From assembly GCF_023715465.1 (NCBI RefSeq), contig NZ_JAMBOE010000003.1:62001-126000 (forward strand): a DNA stretch of 64,000 nt. Direction: 5' to 3'. A program made the position numbers and the translations under genes. This document shows, piece after piece, positions 1 to 9,479 of the stretch (position 1 is the stretch's first letter; each line of letters begins with the position of its first letter). Origin of the DNA: Paenibacillus macerans. GTDB taxonomy: Bacteria > Bacillota > Bacilli > Paenibacillales > Paenibacillaceae. Under the pieces are notes generated by a model that was not told the DNA's origin, did no database searches, and saw only the letters and a program-made list of their open reading frames with translations.

Positions 1-444
1 GTTCAGGTCCAGTTCCTGCATAACGCCCTCACCATAGTAGGCCAGCGCCTGAGGCATGTCGTAATGGAAAATGATGTCCGGAGCTTTATGCGAGGCCAGC
101 AGCTGCTCATAATCCGTGACCTCGTTGCTGCGGGTGATCGGCACGTACTTCAGGGTGACGTTATATTTGTCGCCGAACTCTTTTTGCATCCAGCGCGTGT
201 AGTAATTGTCGGTTACGTTCCAGCCCTCGAACGCCCGTTCATAGACCGGAATTTCCAGGGTTACGTTTTCGGGAAAACCGGCGGAGTAATCTGGATAGTC
301 GCCTTTGGCCGTATTGTTCGCGGATGAAGCCTGCCCGGATGAGTTGCCGTTCGCCTTTTGATCGCCGCCGCTCATGCAGCCCGACAACAACCCCACGATG
401 ACCAATAAAGCCAAACTCAAAGAAATGATTTTCTTTTTGCCCAT
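1..444 (-). CDS. Sugar ABC transporter substrate-binding lipoprotein (N-terminal part, cut by window edge)
   Basis: This is the first 148 residues of an extracellular solute-binding protein of the LplA type. The start ATG at 444 is followed by a signal peptide (MGKKK, then a hydrophobic run) and a lipobox LLSGC, with Cys at about residue 23. A Ser/Asn/Gly-rich linker follows, then a segment of the form seen in LplA-like proteins (NVTLEIPVYERAFEGWNV). Lipidated proteins of this family capture oligosaccharides outside the membrane. The two permease genes follow an LplB/LplC pattern upstream on the same strand, so this is the third gene of an lplBCA-type operon. The substrate cannot be read from the sequence. 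The rest lies beyond position 1. Confidence 0.88.
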   Translation of the reverse strand, partial: MGKKKIISLSLALLVIVGLLSGCMSGGDQKANGNSSGQASSANNTAKGDYPDYSAGFPENVTLEIPVYERAFEGWNVTDNYYTRWMQKEFGDKYNVTLKYVPITRSNEVTDYEQLLASHKAPDIIFHYDMPQALAYYGEGVMQELDLN

Positions 445-500
445 AGCTTATTTCCCCCCGTGAAATATAGTTTGAACCTTCCATAGCAAGACGAAGTTGG

Positions 501-1400
501 TTATTCCTTGACGGCTCCGAGCATCACCCCTTGCACAAAATATTTCTGGATAAAAGGATAAATGCAAAGGATCGGCAAGGTCGCGAATACGACGCACGAT
601 GCTTTAAGCACCTCAGGGTTGCTCAGCGATACTTGCGTGGCCTCCAGCTGAAAGCTTTCGCTCGCCTGGATGACCAGGTAATACAATTTAAGCTGGAGCG
701 GCCGTAAATCGACCTGTTGCTTAATGTAAAACAGCGCGTCTTGATAAGCATTCCAACGTCCGACAGCGTAGAAGAGCGACAACGTCGCGATGATCGGCTT
801 AGAAAGCGGAAGAACGATGCTCCACAAAATTCGGAAGTGCCCCGCGCCATCGATTCTCGCCGATTCCTCCAGGCTGACCGGGATGCTGCTGGTAATCGCC
901 GTCTTCATAATCAGAAAATTGAACGCGCTGAAAGCCTGCGGCAGGATCAGCGCCCACCACGTATCGAGCATGCCGAGATTGCTGACCAGCATGTATTCGG
1001 GAATGATGCCGCCGCCAAAGTACAGGGTAAACATAAAGATAAATGTCAACGCCGTGCGGCCCTTCAGTTGCTTTCGGGAGAGCGGATAGGCCGCGCAGAT
1101 CGTGATCAGCATGCCCAGGATGGTGAACATGACCGTTACCACCACCGACACGTACAAAGACCGCAGGATGCTGGCGTCGGCAAAAATTTTCCCGTACGCC
1201 TCCAGGGTAAACCCTTGCGGCCAGAGAAACACTTTGTTCGCAATCACAAAGGCATCATTGCTTAAAGATTTGGCCACGACGTGAATGAACGGCAGCAGGC
1301 AGGCCAGTGAGGCCAGGACCAGCGCGAGATGGATCAGCACATCCCAAATGTCAAACCGCCGTTTGCGGTGCGCGGCCAGCGTGTTTGTGGCTGCTTTCAT
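501..1400 (-). CDS. Carbohydrate ABC transporter permease, LplC type
   Basis: A 299-aa integral membrane permease of the MetI-like family with about six membrane segments. The cytoplasmic EAA loop that docks the ATPase is visible as EESARIDGAGHFRILWSIVLP, and the C-terminus GVMLGAVKE is typical of LplC proteins. It pairs with the LplB-type permease just upstream (1428-2390) and the lipoprotein downstream. No ATPase gene is present; importers of this class usually share an MsmX-type ATPase encoded elsewhere. Substrate unknown. Confidence 0.92.
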   Translation of the reverse strand: MKAATNTLAAHRKRRFDIWDVLIHLALVLASLACLLPFIHVVAKSLSNDAFVIANKVFLWPQGFTLEAYGKIFADASILRSLYVSVVVTVMFTILGMLITICAAYPLSRKQLKGRTALTFIFMFTLYFGGGIIPEYMLVSNLGMLDTWWALILPQAFSAFNFLIMKTAITSSIPVSLEESARIDGAGHFRILWSIVLPLSKPIIATLSLFYAVGRWNAYQDALFYIKQQVDLRPLQLKLYYLVIQASESFQLEATQVSLSNPEVLKASCVVFATLPILCIYPFIQKYFVQGVMLGAVKE

Positions 1401-1427
1401 ATTTCGCCTCCTTTCTTACCTGAGCGT

Positions 1428-2390
1428 TTACAGCAGGCCGTCTTCGCCGAGTTTTTTAGCAATTCGATCGGCTAGCAGCACGAGTGTAAGCCCAATGACG
1501 GACTGGAACAACCCGAGCGCGGTCGCGCGGCTGAAGTTGCCGCTTTCGATCCCCCACCTGTAAACCAATACCGGGATGGTCGTTGTGAACTCCGTGGTGG
1601 CCTTGTTCTGCAAAGCAAAAATTCGCTCGAACGAGCCCTCCATGACCCGGCCCAAGTTCATGATCAAGAGTGTGACAATGGTCGGGCGGATCGAAGGCAC
1701 CGTGATATTCCATACCTTCCGCCACCGCCCCGCACCGTCCACGGTCGCCGCCTCGTACAGCTCCGGGTTGATGCCGCTCATGGCAGCCAGGTAAATGATC
1801 GTCCCCCACCCCATGCTCTGCCAGACGCCGATGGCCAAATAACTGATCAGCCAGTTGGTGTCCTCTTGCAGGAACGGGATGCGCGTGCCGCCCATCATTT
1901 CGATGACATGGTTGACCACCCCGTTGCTTTCGCTGAGTAATTGGTACGCGATCGCGCCGATAATAATCCAGGACAGGAAATGCGGCAGATACAGCAGCGT
2001 CTGGTTAACCCGCTTAAACTTGACGCTTTTGATCTCATTCAGCAGCAGCGCGAGCGCAATGGGCATCGTGAAGCTAAATAAAAGGTCGAGTGTGTTGAGC
2101 AGCAGCGTGTTGCGGACGGCGCGGCCAAAATCATGTTTTGCAAAGATGTCGGCAAACACCTCGAAGCCCACCCACTCGCTGCCCCAGAAGCCCCTGGCGA
2201 TTTTGTAATCCTTAAAGGCCAGCACAAGCCCGGACATCGGCGCGTATTTGAACACCAGCACAAATGCCAAGGGAATCAACAACAGCAAATAGAGCTGGCT
2301 GTCCCGCCGGAGATAATAAGCGAATCCCCGGTTGACCGCTTTTCGGTTCGCTAAAGCGGGTTCATTATTTGAAGCGCTTTCAAGTTTCAA
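1428..2390 (-). CDS. Carbohydrate ABC transporter permease, LplB type
   Basis: I place the start at TTG 2390, five bases after a GGGAGGTG ribosome site, giving 320 aa. A longer open frame to 2630 exists but would overlap the AraC-type regulator and adds a non-membrane, low-similarity extension. The protein begins with a short cytoplasmic leader, then RRDSQLYLLLLIPLAFVLVF and the FKYAPMSG motif characteristic of LplB permeases. The EAA loop is YEAATVDGAGRWRKVWNITVP. It is the partner of the LplC permease 27 bp downstream. Confidence 0.9.
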   Translation of the reverse strand: MKLESASNNEPALANRKAVNRGFAYYLRRDSQLYLLLLIPLAFVLVFKYAPMSGLVLAFKDYKIARGFWGSEWVGFEVFADIFAKHDFGRAVRNTLLLNTLDLLFSFTMPIALALLLNEIKSVKFKRVNQTLLYLPHFLSWIIIGAIAYQLLSESNGVVNHVIEMMGGTRIPFLQEDTNWLISYLAIGVWQSMGWGTIIYLAAMSGINPELYEAATVDGAGRWRKVWNITVPSIRPTIVTLLIMNLGRVMEGSFERIFALQNKATTEFTTTIPVLVYRWGIESGNFSRATALGLFQSVIGLTLVLLADRIAKKLGEDGLL

Positions 2391-2517
2391 TGTTTCACCT
2401 CCCGAATTATGGTTTTCCTCAGGTCCATTGCTGTCCAAACGAGCAAGTGGTCCAAGCAGCCGAGTGGCAATGGCGAGTTTGTGTCTCATCATACGCTCCC
2501 GGCTTCGGATCGGTAAA

Positions 2518-4812
2518 TCATGAGTTTTGATTTTCCCTATCATTTTTGATTGTCCGGCCCTTGGAAGCCTTGTAGCTGCTCGGGGGCATGCCCTCGTATT
2601 TGCGGAAAAACCGGTTGAAGCTTTGCACATTGTAGTACCCGACCTCCGCTGCGATCTGCTTTATAGTCAGCTTCGTCTCCAGCAGCAGCCCTTTCGCTTT
2701 TTCGATTCGCAGCAGGTTGATGTAGTCGATCAGGCTTTTCCCCGTCAGTTCGTATACGATCTTGCGCATATAGGAATAACTGATGCCGATGTCCTTCGCC
2801 ATCTCCTCATATACGATTTCCTCGCAAAAATGGGCCTCCAGGTAGCGGATGATTCGCTCGCTGTAGCCGGTCTCGCCCGGGTTCCGCGCAAGGTACTGAA
2901 TAATTTCGCCGAAGAACTCGCGCAGATATTCTTCAAGCTCGTCAAGGGTATCGATGGAAGCAAGCGCGGAATAGATGTTCCCCCGGCCCGCAAAAATACG
3001 CGCGGTGCTGATATTATTTTCCCTGAGATGTTTTATGGTGACGCCAAGCAATTGATTGTAGATGAACATGATGTTGTCGTAGGAGATATATTGGGCGGAT
3101 TGAATCTCGCCGCGGATAAGGTCGAGTTCTTTCATGATGCTGTCGAGATCCCCGGCGTCCAAAAAGTTGAGAATACGCCTTTCACTGTTCGCGGGGTAAA
3201 TATAGCTTTTGCCGTGTTCGGTATCCTGCCTCCAGAAAGTGATCCCGCCGCTGCCTTCGATCATGCGGTGTTTAATCACCTCCAGCGCTTCCACCACGCG
3301 GTCCTGGATCATGGCGCTCGTCTCCGCCCGGCTGCTGACGCCAATTGTCACGGTATGGCCGAGCAGTTCCGCCGCTTTGCTTCGAATCGCCACGAGCGCT
3401 TCCTTGATTCCGCTTAAGCCGCGTTCAAGTTCCTCCTGCCCGTAATTGATCACGATGGCGAAGCAGCCTTCCCCTTGATAGACGCAGCGCGCATGAACGC
3501 CCGCCGGAAACAAGCCGTCGCATTGCGAAATGAGCAGATACCGGTGGTAGCTGCGCGTCTCCGGGTTCGTTTTGTTCACATAACGCCTGTATCGGTCTAT
3601 GGAGACGACAGCCACCTGAAAATAAGGTTCCGGGAACATCTCCGCGACCGGTTTCGATACCTCGCCCCGCAATAATTGATGGATCGCCAGGCTGCGGGTA
3701 TCCTGTTCACGCTCCTGCAGCAGCTTGTAGAGTTCCTCCTCTTCCTCCTGCATTCGCCGGAATGCCGTATCAAGGAAGGCAAGCTCATTTTTGTCCGCCA
3801 CCCCCAGATTGCCGCGTGCCCGCACGGTCCGCACCAGCTCGCGCAGCGGCCTGGACAGCCATGTCGCAAGAAAAACCGTCAGTATGGAACCGCAAAAAAT
3901 AAGGATGGCCGTCAGCAAAATGATACTGCGCTGCAAAATGAGGGTTTTGGCTATCAATTCGTCCATCGAAAAAATGTTGACATTCCACCAGCCGAACAGA
4001 TTTGAGCGCGACCACGTGTACAATAGCCGCTCGTTTTCGAGCTCATGGTACGCATATCCCTCTTTCGCCCCGCTTTCCAAAACCTCTTGCATAAATGGCT
4101 GCTTCGTGCCGTCGCTGAGCAGCAAGGTTTTGTCGTTGTGCGAGATCATGGTGCCATCCGATTTCATGAGCAGGTAGCCATGTTCACCCGGCTCCGATGA
4201 ACGCAGATACTCCCCGATTTGCTTCTCCCGCAAATTGACGACGATGGTGCCGCGCGTCGTGGTCGAAAGGCGGTTTAGCGGCAGCACATACGAGACCACG
4301 GTTTCCCCCGAGGCCATCCGGCGCGGATACCATACGCCGCTGATTCCCCGGCGTCCGGCAAGGGCTTCCTCCATCCACCCGATCGGCTCATAGCGGTCGA
4401 GCGCCGTGATGCCTTTGTCGGTTGAAACCACATAATCCGCACTCTCTAGATAAAAATAGGAGGAATATACACCATCCACCCGGTGATTCAAGTTCACCAG
4501 TTCCTTGAGCACCGCTAACGCACCGCTCACATTGTTGTAATTTTCGTTCAGTTCGGCAAGGGTTTCAAAGCCGCGAATGCGGTCGAAGATGTTGGTGGCG
4601 GCCAGGCGCACCGTATCTTGAGCGAGGTTGTTCAGCGCGTTTTCGTTCAGCTTGCGGTTGGCGTTTAATCCCGCCAATGAAGATTCGGCGATGGCGGCTT
4701 CCGAATTGCCCATAATCTGCGTACCGCTATACCAAGTCAGGATTGCCGCGGGAACTGTCATGACGCAAAACAGGATCAGTCCCAGTTGAAGCATCATCGG
4801 AATTCGTTTCAT
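2518..4812 (-). CDS. Membrane-anchored AraC-family transcriptional regulator
   Basis: A 764-aa one-component regulator. It has an N-terminal membrane segment (about residues 8-30), a roughly 260-residue extracellular sensor region, a second membrane segment near 285-312, a HAMP-like juxtamembrane part (LSRPLRELVRTV) and a C-terminal AraC HTH pair (about 660-755: DIGISYSYMRKIV, then QIAAEVGYYNVQSFNRFFRK). Proteins of this build normally sense extracellular sugar or ligand-loaded binding protein and activate the adjacent lpl-type ABC operon, here directly downstream on the same strand. Start ATG 4812 follows a GAGGGG site. A -10-like element and a cre-like site lie upstream. Confidence 0.9.
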   Translation of the reverse strand: MKRIPMMLQLGLILFCVMTVPAAILTWYSGTQIMGNSEAAIAESSLAGLNANRKLNENALNNLAQDTVRLAATNIFDRIRGFETLAELNENYNNVSGALAVLKELVNLNHRVDGVYSSYFYLESADYVVSTDKGITALDRYEPIGWMEEALAGRRGISGVWYPRRMASGETVVSYVLPLNRLSTTTRGTIVVNLREKQIGEYLRSSEPGEHGYLLMKSDGTMISHNDKTLLLSDGTKQPFMQEVLESGAKEGYAYHELENERLLYTWSRSNLFGWWNVNIFSMDELIAKTLILQRSIILLTAILIFCGSILTVFLATWLSRPLRELVRTVRARGNLGVADKNELAFLDTAFRRMQEEEEELYKLLQEREQDTRSLAIHQLLRGEVSKPVAEMFPEPYFQVAVVSIDRYRRYVNKTNPETRSYHRYLLISQCDGLFPAGVHARCVYQGEGCFAIVINYGQEELERGLSGIKEALVAIRSKAAELLGHTVTIGVSSRAETSAMIQDRVVEALEVIKHRMIEGSGGITFWRQDTEHGKSYIYPANSERRILNFLDAGDLDSIMKELDLIRGEIQSAQYISYDNIMFIYNQLLGVTIKHLRENNISTARIFAGRGNIYSALASIDTLDELEEYLREFFGEIIQYLARNPGETGYSERIIRYLEAHFCEEIVYEEMAKDIGISYSYMRKIVYELTGKSLIDYINLLRIEKAKGLLLETKLTIKQIAAEVGYYNVQSFNRFFRKYEGMPPSSYKASKGRTIKNDRENQNS

Positions 4813-4874
4813 TTTTCCCCTCTTCCCATCATGGATTAGCTGTTGAAGCGATCAGTTCAACTTGTGTTCAGACA

Positions 4875-4935
4875 TAAAAGCGCTTACAAATTTGCGCGCA
4901 TCTGGCTCCCCGAATACATACATGGGTAAATTATA
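4875..4935 (-). promoter_or_regulatory. Putative promoter with cre-like site ahead of the AraC-type regulator
   Basis: On the minus strand a TATAAT hexamer lies at 4930-4935 and a cre-like element TGTAAGCGCTTTTA at 4875-4888. The latter matches the CcpA consensus TGWAANCGNTNNCA closely, with one end position off. Placed about 45 bp downstream of the -10, it could work as a CcpA roadblock. No convincing -35 is seen. Inference from motif match only. Confidence 0.4.
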
Positions 4936-5043
4936 CAACAAAAGGTGCCGGATTTTCATCCAACACCTTGTTGCTGTGCGTGTAAAGGGTTACAAAAAAA
5001 TGGTTATTCATCCGCTATTCATTAGCGGCAATGGTTATCTAGT

Positions 5044-6552
5044 TTAGTGCACTGCCTCCAACGGCAAAGTCTCTTTTAGACCCAGAGTTAGGGCTGCTGA
5101 AGCATGAATCTCGCCAATAAGCTCCGGGTTATTCGATAGTGACGCACCATAAGAAGGAATCATGGCTTTAATCTTCGGCTCCCATGCATGGATATGTTCC
5201 GGGAAGCATTTTTGGATGACCTCGAGCATGACGGAAACGGCGGTAGAAGCCCCAGGAGATGCCCCGAGCAATGCGGCAATAGAGCCATCGGCGGCGCTGA
5301 TCACTTCCGTACCGAATTGCAGCGTGCCTCTGCCTCCGGCAGCCGTATCTTTAATAATTTGCACGCGCTGGCCGGCCACCAGCACATCCCAATCTTCGCT
5401 TTTCGCGTTTGGAACGAATTCCCGCAAAGCTTCCATACGTTTTTCCTTTGATAACATCACCTGCTTGATCAGGTATGTGGTCAAGGAAGCGTTTTTGGCA
5501 CCCGCCGCCAGCATCGTTACAAGATTATGCGGTTTGACGGAAGTGATCAAATCCAACATGGAACCGAACTTCAAAAACTTAGGCGTGAAGCCGGCAAACG
5601 GTCCAAACAGCAGCGATTCTTTGTTGTCGATAAATCTGGTGTCAAGATGCGGCACGGACATCGGTGGAGCGCCAACCGGAGCTTGGCCGTAGACTTTGGC
5701 ATGATGCTGCGCGACAATTTCCGGGTTCTGACACACCAAAAACAGTCCGCTTACCGGGAATCCTCCAATTCCCTTTCCTTCGGGAATACCGGACTTTTGC
5801 AGGAGATGAAGGCTTCCTCCCCCGCCGCCGATGAAGACGAATTTCGCTGTATTGCGTTCCATAGCACCGCTTTCGACATTCCGTACTTTCACTTCCCACG
5901 AGCCGTCAGCGGAACGTTTAATATCTTCCACATGGCGGTTGTAGTGGATACCGACGTTTTTATGCTTTAAATGTTCAAACAATATGCGCGTTAATGCGCC
6001 GAAATTGACATCCGTTCCGGCTTCGCTTCTCGTGGCTGCAATAGGTTGATTGGACGTCCGGTTTTTCATCATCAGCGGAATCCATTCTTTTAGCTGGTCC
6101 GGATCGTCGGAAAACTCCATCCCTTGGAATAGCGGATGATTTGAAAGCGCTTCATAACGTTTTCTCAAAAAGGTTACGTCTTTTTCCCCTTGCACAAAAC
6201 TCATATGAGGCACTGGCACAATAAAATCTTTCGGATTGCGAATCAGCTTGCTGTTTACGAGATAAGACCAGAACTGTTTGGAGACCTGAAACTCTTCATT
6301 CACTTTGATCGCTTTGCTAATATCAATAGACCCGTCCGGCTTCTCGACGGTATAATTGAGCTCGCACAAGGAGGAATGCCCCGTTCCCGCGTTGTTCCAT
6401 TCGTTGGAGCTTTCCTCCCCCGCTATGGCGCGCCGCTCGAAAACTGTAATTTCCCAGTTTGGCGCTAATTCTTTCAGCAGTGACCCCAAGGTCGCACTCA
6501 TGATTCCGGCACCGATCAAGATAACGTCTGTTTTCGTTTGTCCGTTGCTCAT
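5044..6552 (-). CDS. mqo: Malate:quinone oxidoreductase
   Basis: A 502-aa FAD enzyme that oxidises L-malate to oxaloacetate and passes electrons to the quinone pool, a membrane-associated alternative to malate dehydrogenase in the TCA cycle. The N-terminal dinucleotide-binding motif [12 protein letters not shown] (about residues 11-22) and the family block [21 protein letters not shown] (written in two parts in databases) are both present, as are [20 protein letters not shown] and [10 protein letters not shown]. The length is normal for the family. It stands alone, with a start ATG 6552 after an AAGGAC site and a likely own promoter upstream. Confidence 0.96.
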   Translation of the reverse strand: MSNGQTKTDVILIGAGIMSATLGSLLKELAPNWEITVFERRAIAGEESSNEWNNAGTGHSSLCELNYTVEKPDGSIDISKAIKVNEEFQVSKQFWSYLVNSKLIRNPKDFIVPVPHMSFVQGEKDVTFLRKRYEALSNHPLFQGMEFSDDPDQLKEWIPLMMKNRTSNQPIAATRSEAGTDVNFGALTRILFEHLKHKNVGIHYNRHVEDIKRSADGSWEVKVRNVESGAMERNTAKFVFIGGGGGSLHLLQKSGIPEGKGIGGFPVSGLFLVCQNPEIVAQHHAKVYGQAPVGAPPMSVPHLDTRFIDNKESLLFGPFAGFTPKFLKFGSMLDLITSVKPHNLVTMLAAGAKNASLTTYLIKQVMLSKEKRMEALREFVPNAKSEDWDVLVAGQRVQIIKDTAAGGRGTLQFGTEVISAADGSIAALLGASPGASTAVSVMLEVIQKCFPEHIHAWEPKIKAMIPSYGASLSNNPELIGEIHASAALTLGLKETLPLEAVH

Positions 6553-6659
6553 TTTATCAGTCCTTATAACCTAAGATTTGCAGAAGGAAGCAGGCGCTCC
6601 TGCTTAGTCGCTGCAGCAAGCCAGGCAGTGATATAGACACATAATTATTTGTGCAGTTA

Positions 6660-6710
6660 ATTATATCATAGTGCATCCCTGCAAAAATGGATAAAAAATA
6701 TTATTTATCC
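6660..6710 (-). promoter_or_regulatory. Putative mqo promoter with a 22-bp palindrome
   Basis: A minus-strand TATAAT lies at 6660-6665, about 110 bp before the mqo start. Immediately upstream, at 6689-6710, is an inverted repeat GGATAAA-8-TTTATCC placed next to the -35 position. This is a plausible operator, but I do not recognise its regulator. The rest of 6553-7055 holds a hairpin at 6908-6950 and no gene I can support. Confidence 0.4.
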
Positions 6711-6907
6711 GGATCATAAACGATAGTTATAGGGTGTTTTTGTGGTCACTAAATTTATAATTATTTCCGACTAATTTTCCGTTATCCGCTTGCAAGAGAT
6801 CATATAATCCTAAATGAAACCATTCCCACAACATAGATTTGAAATTATATGCTACCATAAGTTCCTGCAGAGAATTTCTAATACGGACTTTTTACGATAG
6901 GTAAACG

Positions 6908-6950
6908 AAAATCGGCCACTTCGCAACCGATGCGAATCGAGGCCGATTTT
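6908..6950 (-). terminator. Hairpin downstream of the TetR gene
   Basis: The outer stem AAAATCGGCC (6908-6917) pairs with GGCCGATTTT (6941-6950), and an inner TTCGC/GCGAA pairing continues it. It lies about 105 bp past the tetR stop. The U-run is inside the stem, so it could end transcription from either side. Confidence 0.5.
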
Positions 6951-7055
6951 TGGTGATCTGCAGTATTTAAGAAAATCGCCGCTCACGGCGGAGTTTGGCC
7001 AAACATCAGAGTTGAAAATAGGGATTCGATGCGATCTTAACCCATGGTTCAAGCA

Positions 7056-7664
7056 TTAAAGTCTATGAGCTTTTAAACCTTCAATAAATATGCGTTGTAA
7101 TCCATCAAGAACTCGTTGGCTCGTAAAGCCTTCATCTTGGAGATGGTAATCGATATTGTGAAGCACAGCCAGCAGGGCTTCAATGGTATATGAAATGTCC
7201 ACCCCGGATACGTCTCCCCGTTCAACGGCCTCATTCAGCAGATTTCTGCTTATATTGCGCATCCATTGACATAACGGAGATTGTAAAGGACGATGCCCGG
7301 TTGAGGCACGACTGACCTCGCAGAGCCAAGGAACTTTCGCCTCTAAAAAAGAAACATATCTTACGATTACATGGTAAAGCCGATCCAAGGCAGCGGTTTC
7401 TGGGGATTGATCAAGAAATGCTTGAACTTCATCAAACAAGGGTTGATATTCTTCACACGCGATCTCTTGACAGATATCGCCCTTATCCGAGTAGCGGCGG
7501 TATAGGCTTGCTTGACCTACTCCAGCAGTCTTCGCAATCTGATGCATATTTACATTGTCAACACCGTTTTTGATGAAAAGTTCTCTAGCTGACGCCAAAA
7601 TTCGTCTTCGGTTTAACTCCTCTCTGGGAATTTTCGGAGAGGCAGATTGCGATTCTGAATTCAC
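7056..7664 (-). CDS. TetR-family transcriptional repressor
   Basis: A 202-aa regulator with an N-terminal TetR HTH (RRRILASARELFIKNGVDNV, then MHQIAKTAGVGQASLYRRYSD) and an unassigned C-terminal ligand domain. The start is GTG 7664 after AAGGGAGAT. Two palindromes related to CGGACAA-N-TTGTCCG lie 50-90 bp upstream, and the same palindrome recurs before the amidase and twice in the lactonase promoter. This is good evidence that the protein represses its own gene and the whole 7.0-11.7 kb cluster. The ligand is unknown; an acyl-homoserine lactone or its ring-opened product is my inference from the neighbouring genes. Confidence 0.9.
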   Translation of the reverse strand: MNSESQSASPKIPREELNRRRILASARELFIKNGVDNVNMHQIAKTAGVGQASLYRRYSDKGDICQEIACEEYQPLFDEVQAFLDQSPETAALDRLYHVIVRYVSFLEAKVPWLCEVSRASTGHRPLQSPLCQWMRNISRNLLNEAVERGDVSGVDISYTIEALLAVLHNIDYHLQDEGFTSQRVLDGLQRIFIEGLKAHRL

Positions 7665-7713
7665 TATAAAAATCTCCCTTCATCATTAATTTAACTGTTA
7701 TTTAATACGAAAA

Positions 7714-7755
7714 CGGACAATATGCCCGTTTTTCGTGTATGGGACATGTTGTCCG
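7714..7755 (-). promoter_or_regulatory. Two TetR-type operators upstream of tetR
   Basis: CGGACAATATGCCCG (7714-7728) and GGGACATGTTGTCCG (7741-7755) are 15-bp imperfect palindromes with centres 27 bp apart. They match the perfect-armed copies at 11604 and 11638. A minus-strand TTGACG overlaps the second site, but I see no good -10 at the right distance. Confidence 0.65.
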
Positions 7756-7824
7756 TCAATTCATATTATAATACATTGCGTGAAAGATTAAAAATCCATT
7801 CATTTGGGTGACCGATGAACCTTT

Positions 7825-8016
7825 TTATTGCTTGGTATAGTACTTTTTGTAAATTGGAGGCAAATGCGGTTCAATGCCCGATAGGTCTAGTTCCTTCAAA
7901 CTTGCGATCGTAGGAATAAACTGCTCGTACGCTTTTTTGTTGGCGCTCGTCGTATCTGTTCCAGTTTCGGTCGATGCTTTCCTATTAACTTCAGAGTTAA
8001 GTTGCTTTTGTTCCAT
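7825..8016 (-). CDS. Small GatC/AtzG-like protein next to the amidase
   Basis: A 63-aa soluble protein with start ATG 8016 and a strong GGAGGG site six bases away. The C-terminal half carries LKELDLSGIEPHLPP, which resembles the conserved ELDTEGVEP-type segment of GatC. GatC and AtzG-like small subunits wrap and stabilise amidase-signature enzymes. The gene follows the amidase by about 30 bp and is probably co-transcribed. Its role as an amidase partner is inferred from this motif and position. It is shorter than typical GatC (about 95 aa), so the assignment is tentative. Confidence 0.6.
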   Translation of the reverse strand: MEQKQLNSEVNRKASTETGTDTTSANKKAYEQFIPTIASLKELDLSGIEPHLPPIYKKYYTKQ

Positions 8017-8045
8017 AGGATACCCTCCATCAAATTTAGTCAGGC

Positions 8046-9434
8046 TTACAAATCCGGGTGTCTCTTGTGCCAGTCGGTATTCTTCTCATAAGTATTGCCG
8101 ATACCTAGTACTGTCGCTTCTTCGAAGGGGCGGCCAATCAATTGCATATTAATCGGCAGACCGGAAGGTGAGAAACCGCAAGGCATGCTCAGGCTAGGCA
8201 ATCCGGTCAAATTGGTCGGAACCGTAAATGTGTTCAATCTGAATACACTAGCATTATCGTCTGCAAGCGGCGCAGTGATCGGTGTTGTCGGCGTCAACAA
8301 GATGTCGATTCCGGACAATGCATTCAAAAAATCATTGACAATTAGTTGCCGGGCCCGCTGAGACTGGAGGTAAATGGAAGCCGGAATATCTCTGCTGCTT
8401 TCAAGAAACATTCGGACATCCGGACCATACTGTTCCAATTCTGTCTCAAGCCATTTCTCGTGGTTCGAGTACATCTCCGTCATCATAATGGCCATCGTCG
8501 CGCTTTTAACATGTTTGATCATAGGAAGGCTAACTTCGATGATTTCCGCTCCCAGTTCTCGGAATTTATGGATAGCGGCCTTCATCGCAGCTTCCACTTC
8601 CGGCATCAAATCCTCGTAATAGTAGCTTGTCGGCAATCCGATACGTACACCCCTGAGACCATTTGGATACATCTTGATACCTGGCGCAGGCAGATCGACC
8701 GTCGATTCATCCTTCGGATCGAAGCCAGACATCACATCCAAGCACAGGGATGCATCCATGACGCTTCGGGTCAACGGACCCGAGTGGTCCAATGACCAAG
8801 CCATTGGAATGATACCATACCGACTGACCCGACCGTACGTCGGCTTCATCCCTACGACGCCGCACAAGGCAGCGGGTATGCGGATCGAGCCTCCGGTATC
8901 CGAGCCTGTGCCCAGATAAGCAAGTCCAGCCGCTAAGGCAGAAGCCGAGCCGCCGCTTGAACCTCCCGTTACAAGTTCAGTGTTCCACGGATTGAGGCAA
9001 GGACCGAAGTGCGGGCTAGTTGTTGTCAATCCCGCAGCAAACTCGTGAGTCTGTACTTTGCCTAGCAGAACTGTTCCAGCCTCATGTAACTTAATTGTAA
9101 CCGTCGAATCGTAATCGGGGACGAAGCTGTTCAATATTTTTGAACCGGCGGTTGTTCGGATCCCTTTAGTGTAATAAAGATCCTTATGAACGATGGGAAT
9201 CCCGTGAAGTGGCCCTTTGTACCGACCATGCATTATATCGCGTTCCGCTTGCTTCGCTTGTTCAACCGCCAGCTCGGACGTTTGGGTAACGAAGACGTTC
9301 AGTTTCGGATTCAAACGTTCTATGCGATGAAGTGTATGTTCTGTAATCTCTACCGGGGATATTTCCCTTGTTCGGATCCTTTCGGCTAGCTCATGAATAG
9401 CAGCAAAGGACAGTTGAGAATTTAATTTACTCAT
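8046..9434 (-). CDS. Amidase-signature family hydrolase
   Basis: A 462-aa amidase with the Ser-cisSer-Lys triad visible: Lys84 in VHKDLYYT, cis-Ser160 in GGSSGGSASA and nucleophile Ser183 in GTGSDTGGSIRIP. The family hydrolyses carboxamides, and the cytoplasmic location follows from the lack of a signal peptide. It is GatA-like, but in this context it is unlikely to be the tRNA amidotransferase, since no gatB is nearby. Start ATG 9434 follows GGGAGG. A TetR-type operator lies 22 bp upstream. Neighbouring an AHL lactonase, it could remove the acyl chain from ring-opened N-acyl-homoserine (inference). Confidence 0.88.
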   Translation of the reverse strand: MSKLNSQLSFAAIHELAERIRTREISPVEITEHTLHRIERLNPKLNVFVTQTSELAVEQAKQAERDIMHGRYKGPLHGIPIVHKDLYYTKGIRTTAGSKILNSFVPDYDSTVTIKLHEAGTVLLGKVQTHEFAAGLTTTSPHFGPCLNPWNTELVTGGSSGGSASALAAGLAYLGTGSDTGGSIRIPAALCGVVGMKPTYGRVSRYGIIPMAWSLDHSGPLTRSVMDASLCLDVMSGFDPKDESTVDLPAPGIKMYPNGLRGVRIGLPTSYYYEDLMPEVEAAMKAAIHKFRELGAEIIEVSLPMIKHVKSATMAIMMTEMYSNHEKWLETELEQYGPDVRMFLESSRDIPASIYLQSQRARQLIVNDFLNALSGIDILLTPTTPITAPLADDNASVFRLNTFTVPTNLTGLPSLSMPCGFSPSGLPINMQLIGRPFEEATVLGIGNTYEKNTDWHKRHPDL

Positions 9435-9455
9435 TTGGTCATCCTCCCTATCTTT

Positions 9456-9470
9456 CGGACAAGTCGTCCG
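9456..9470 (-). promoter_or_regulatory. TetR-type operator between the MFS and amidase genes
   Basis: CGGACAAGTCGTCCG differs by one base from the perfect palindrome found in the lactonase promoter. It sits nine bases past the MFS stop and 22 bases before the amidase start. No clear promoter is visible here, so it may act as a roadblock on read-through. Confidence 0.65.
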
Positions 9471-9479
9471 TCTCCCAAA

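Noticed and set aside
2371..2383. cre-like TGAAGCGCTTTCA
   Set aside because: It is one base short of the CcpA consensus and lies inside the lplB-type coding region just after the start.
6852..7052. A 66-codon minus-strand open frame between mqo and tetR
   Set aside because: It runs through the hairpin at 6908-6950, has no ribosome site and has an implausible composition.
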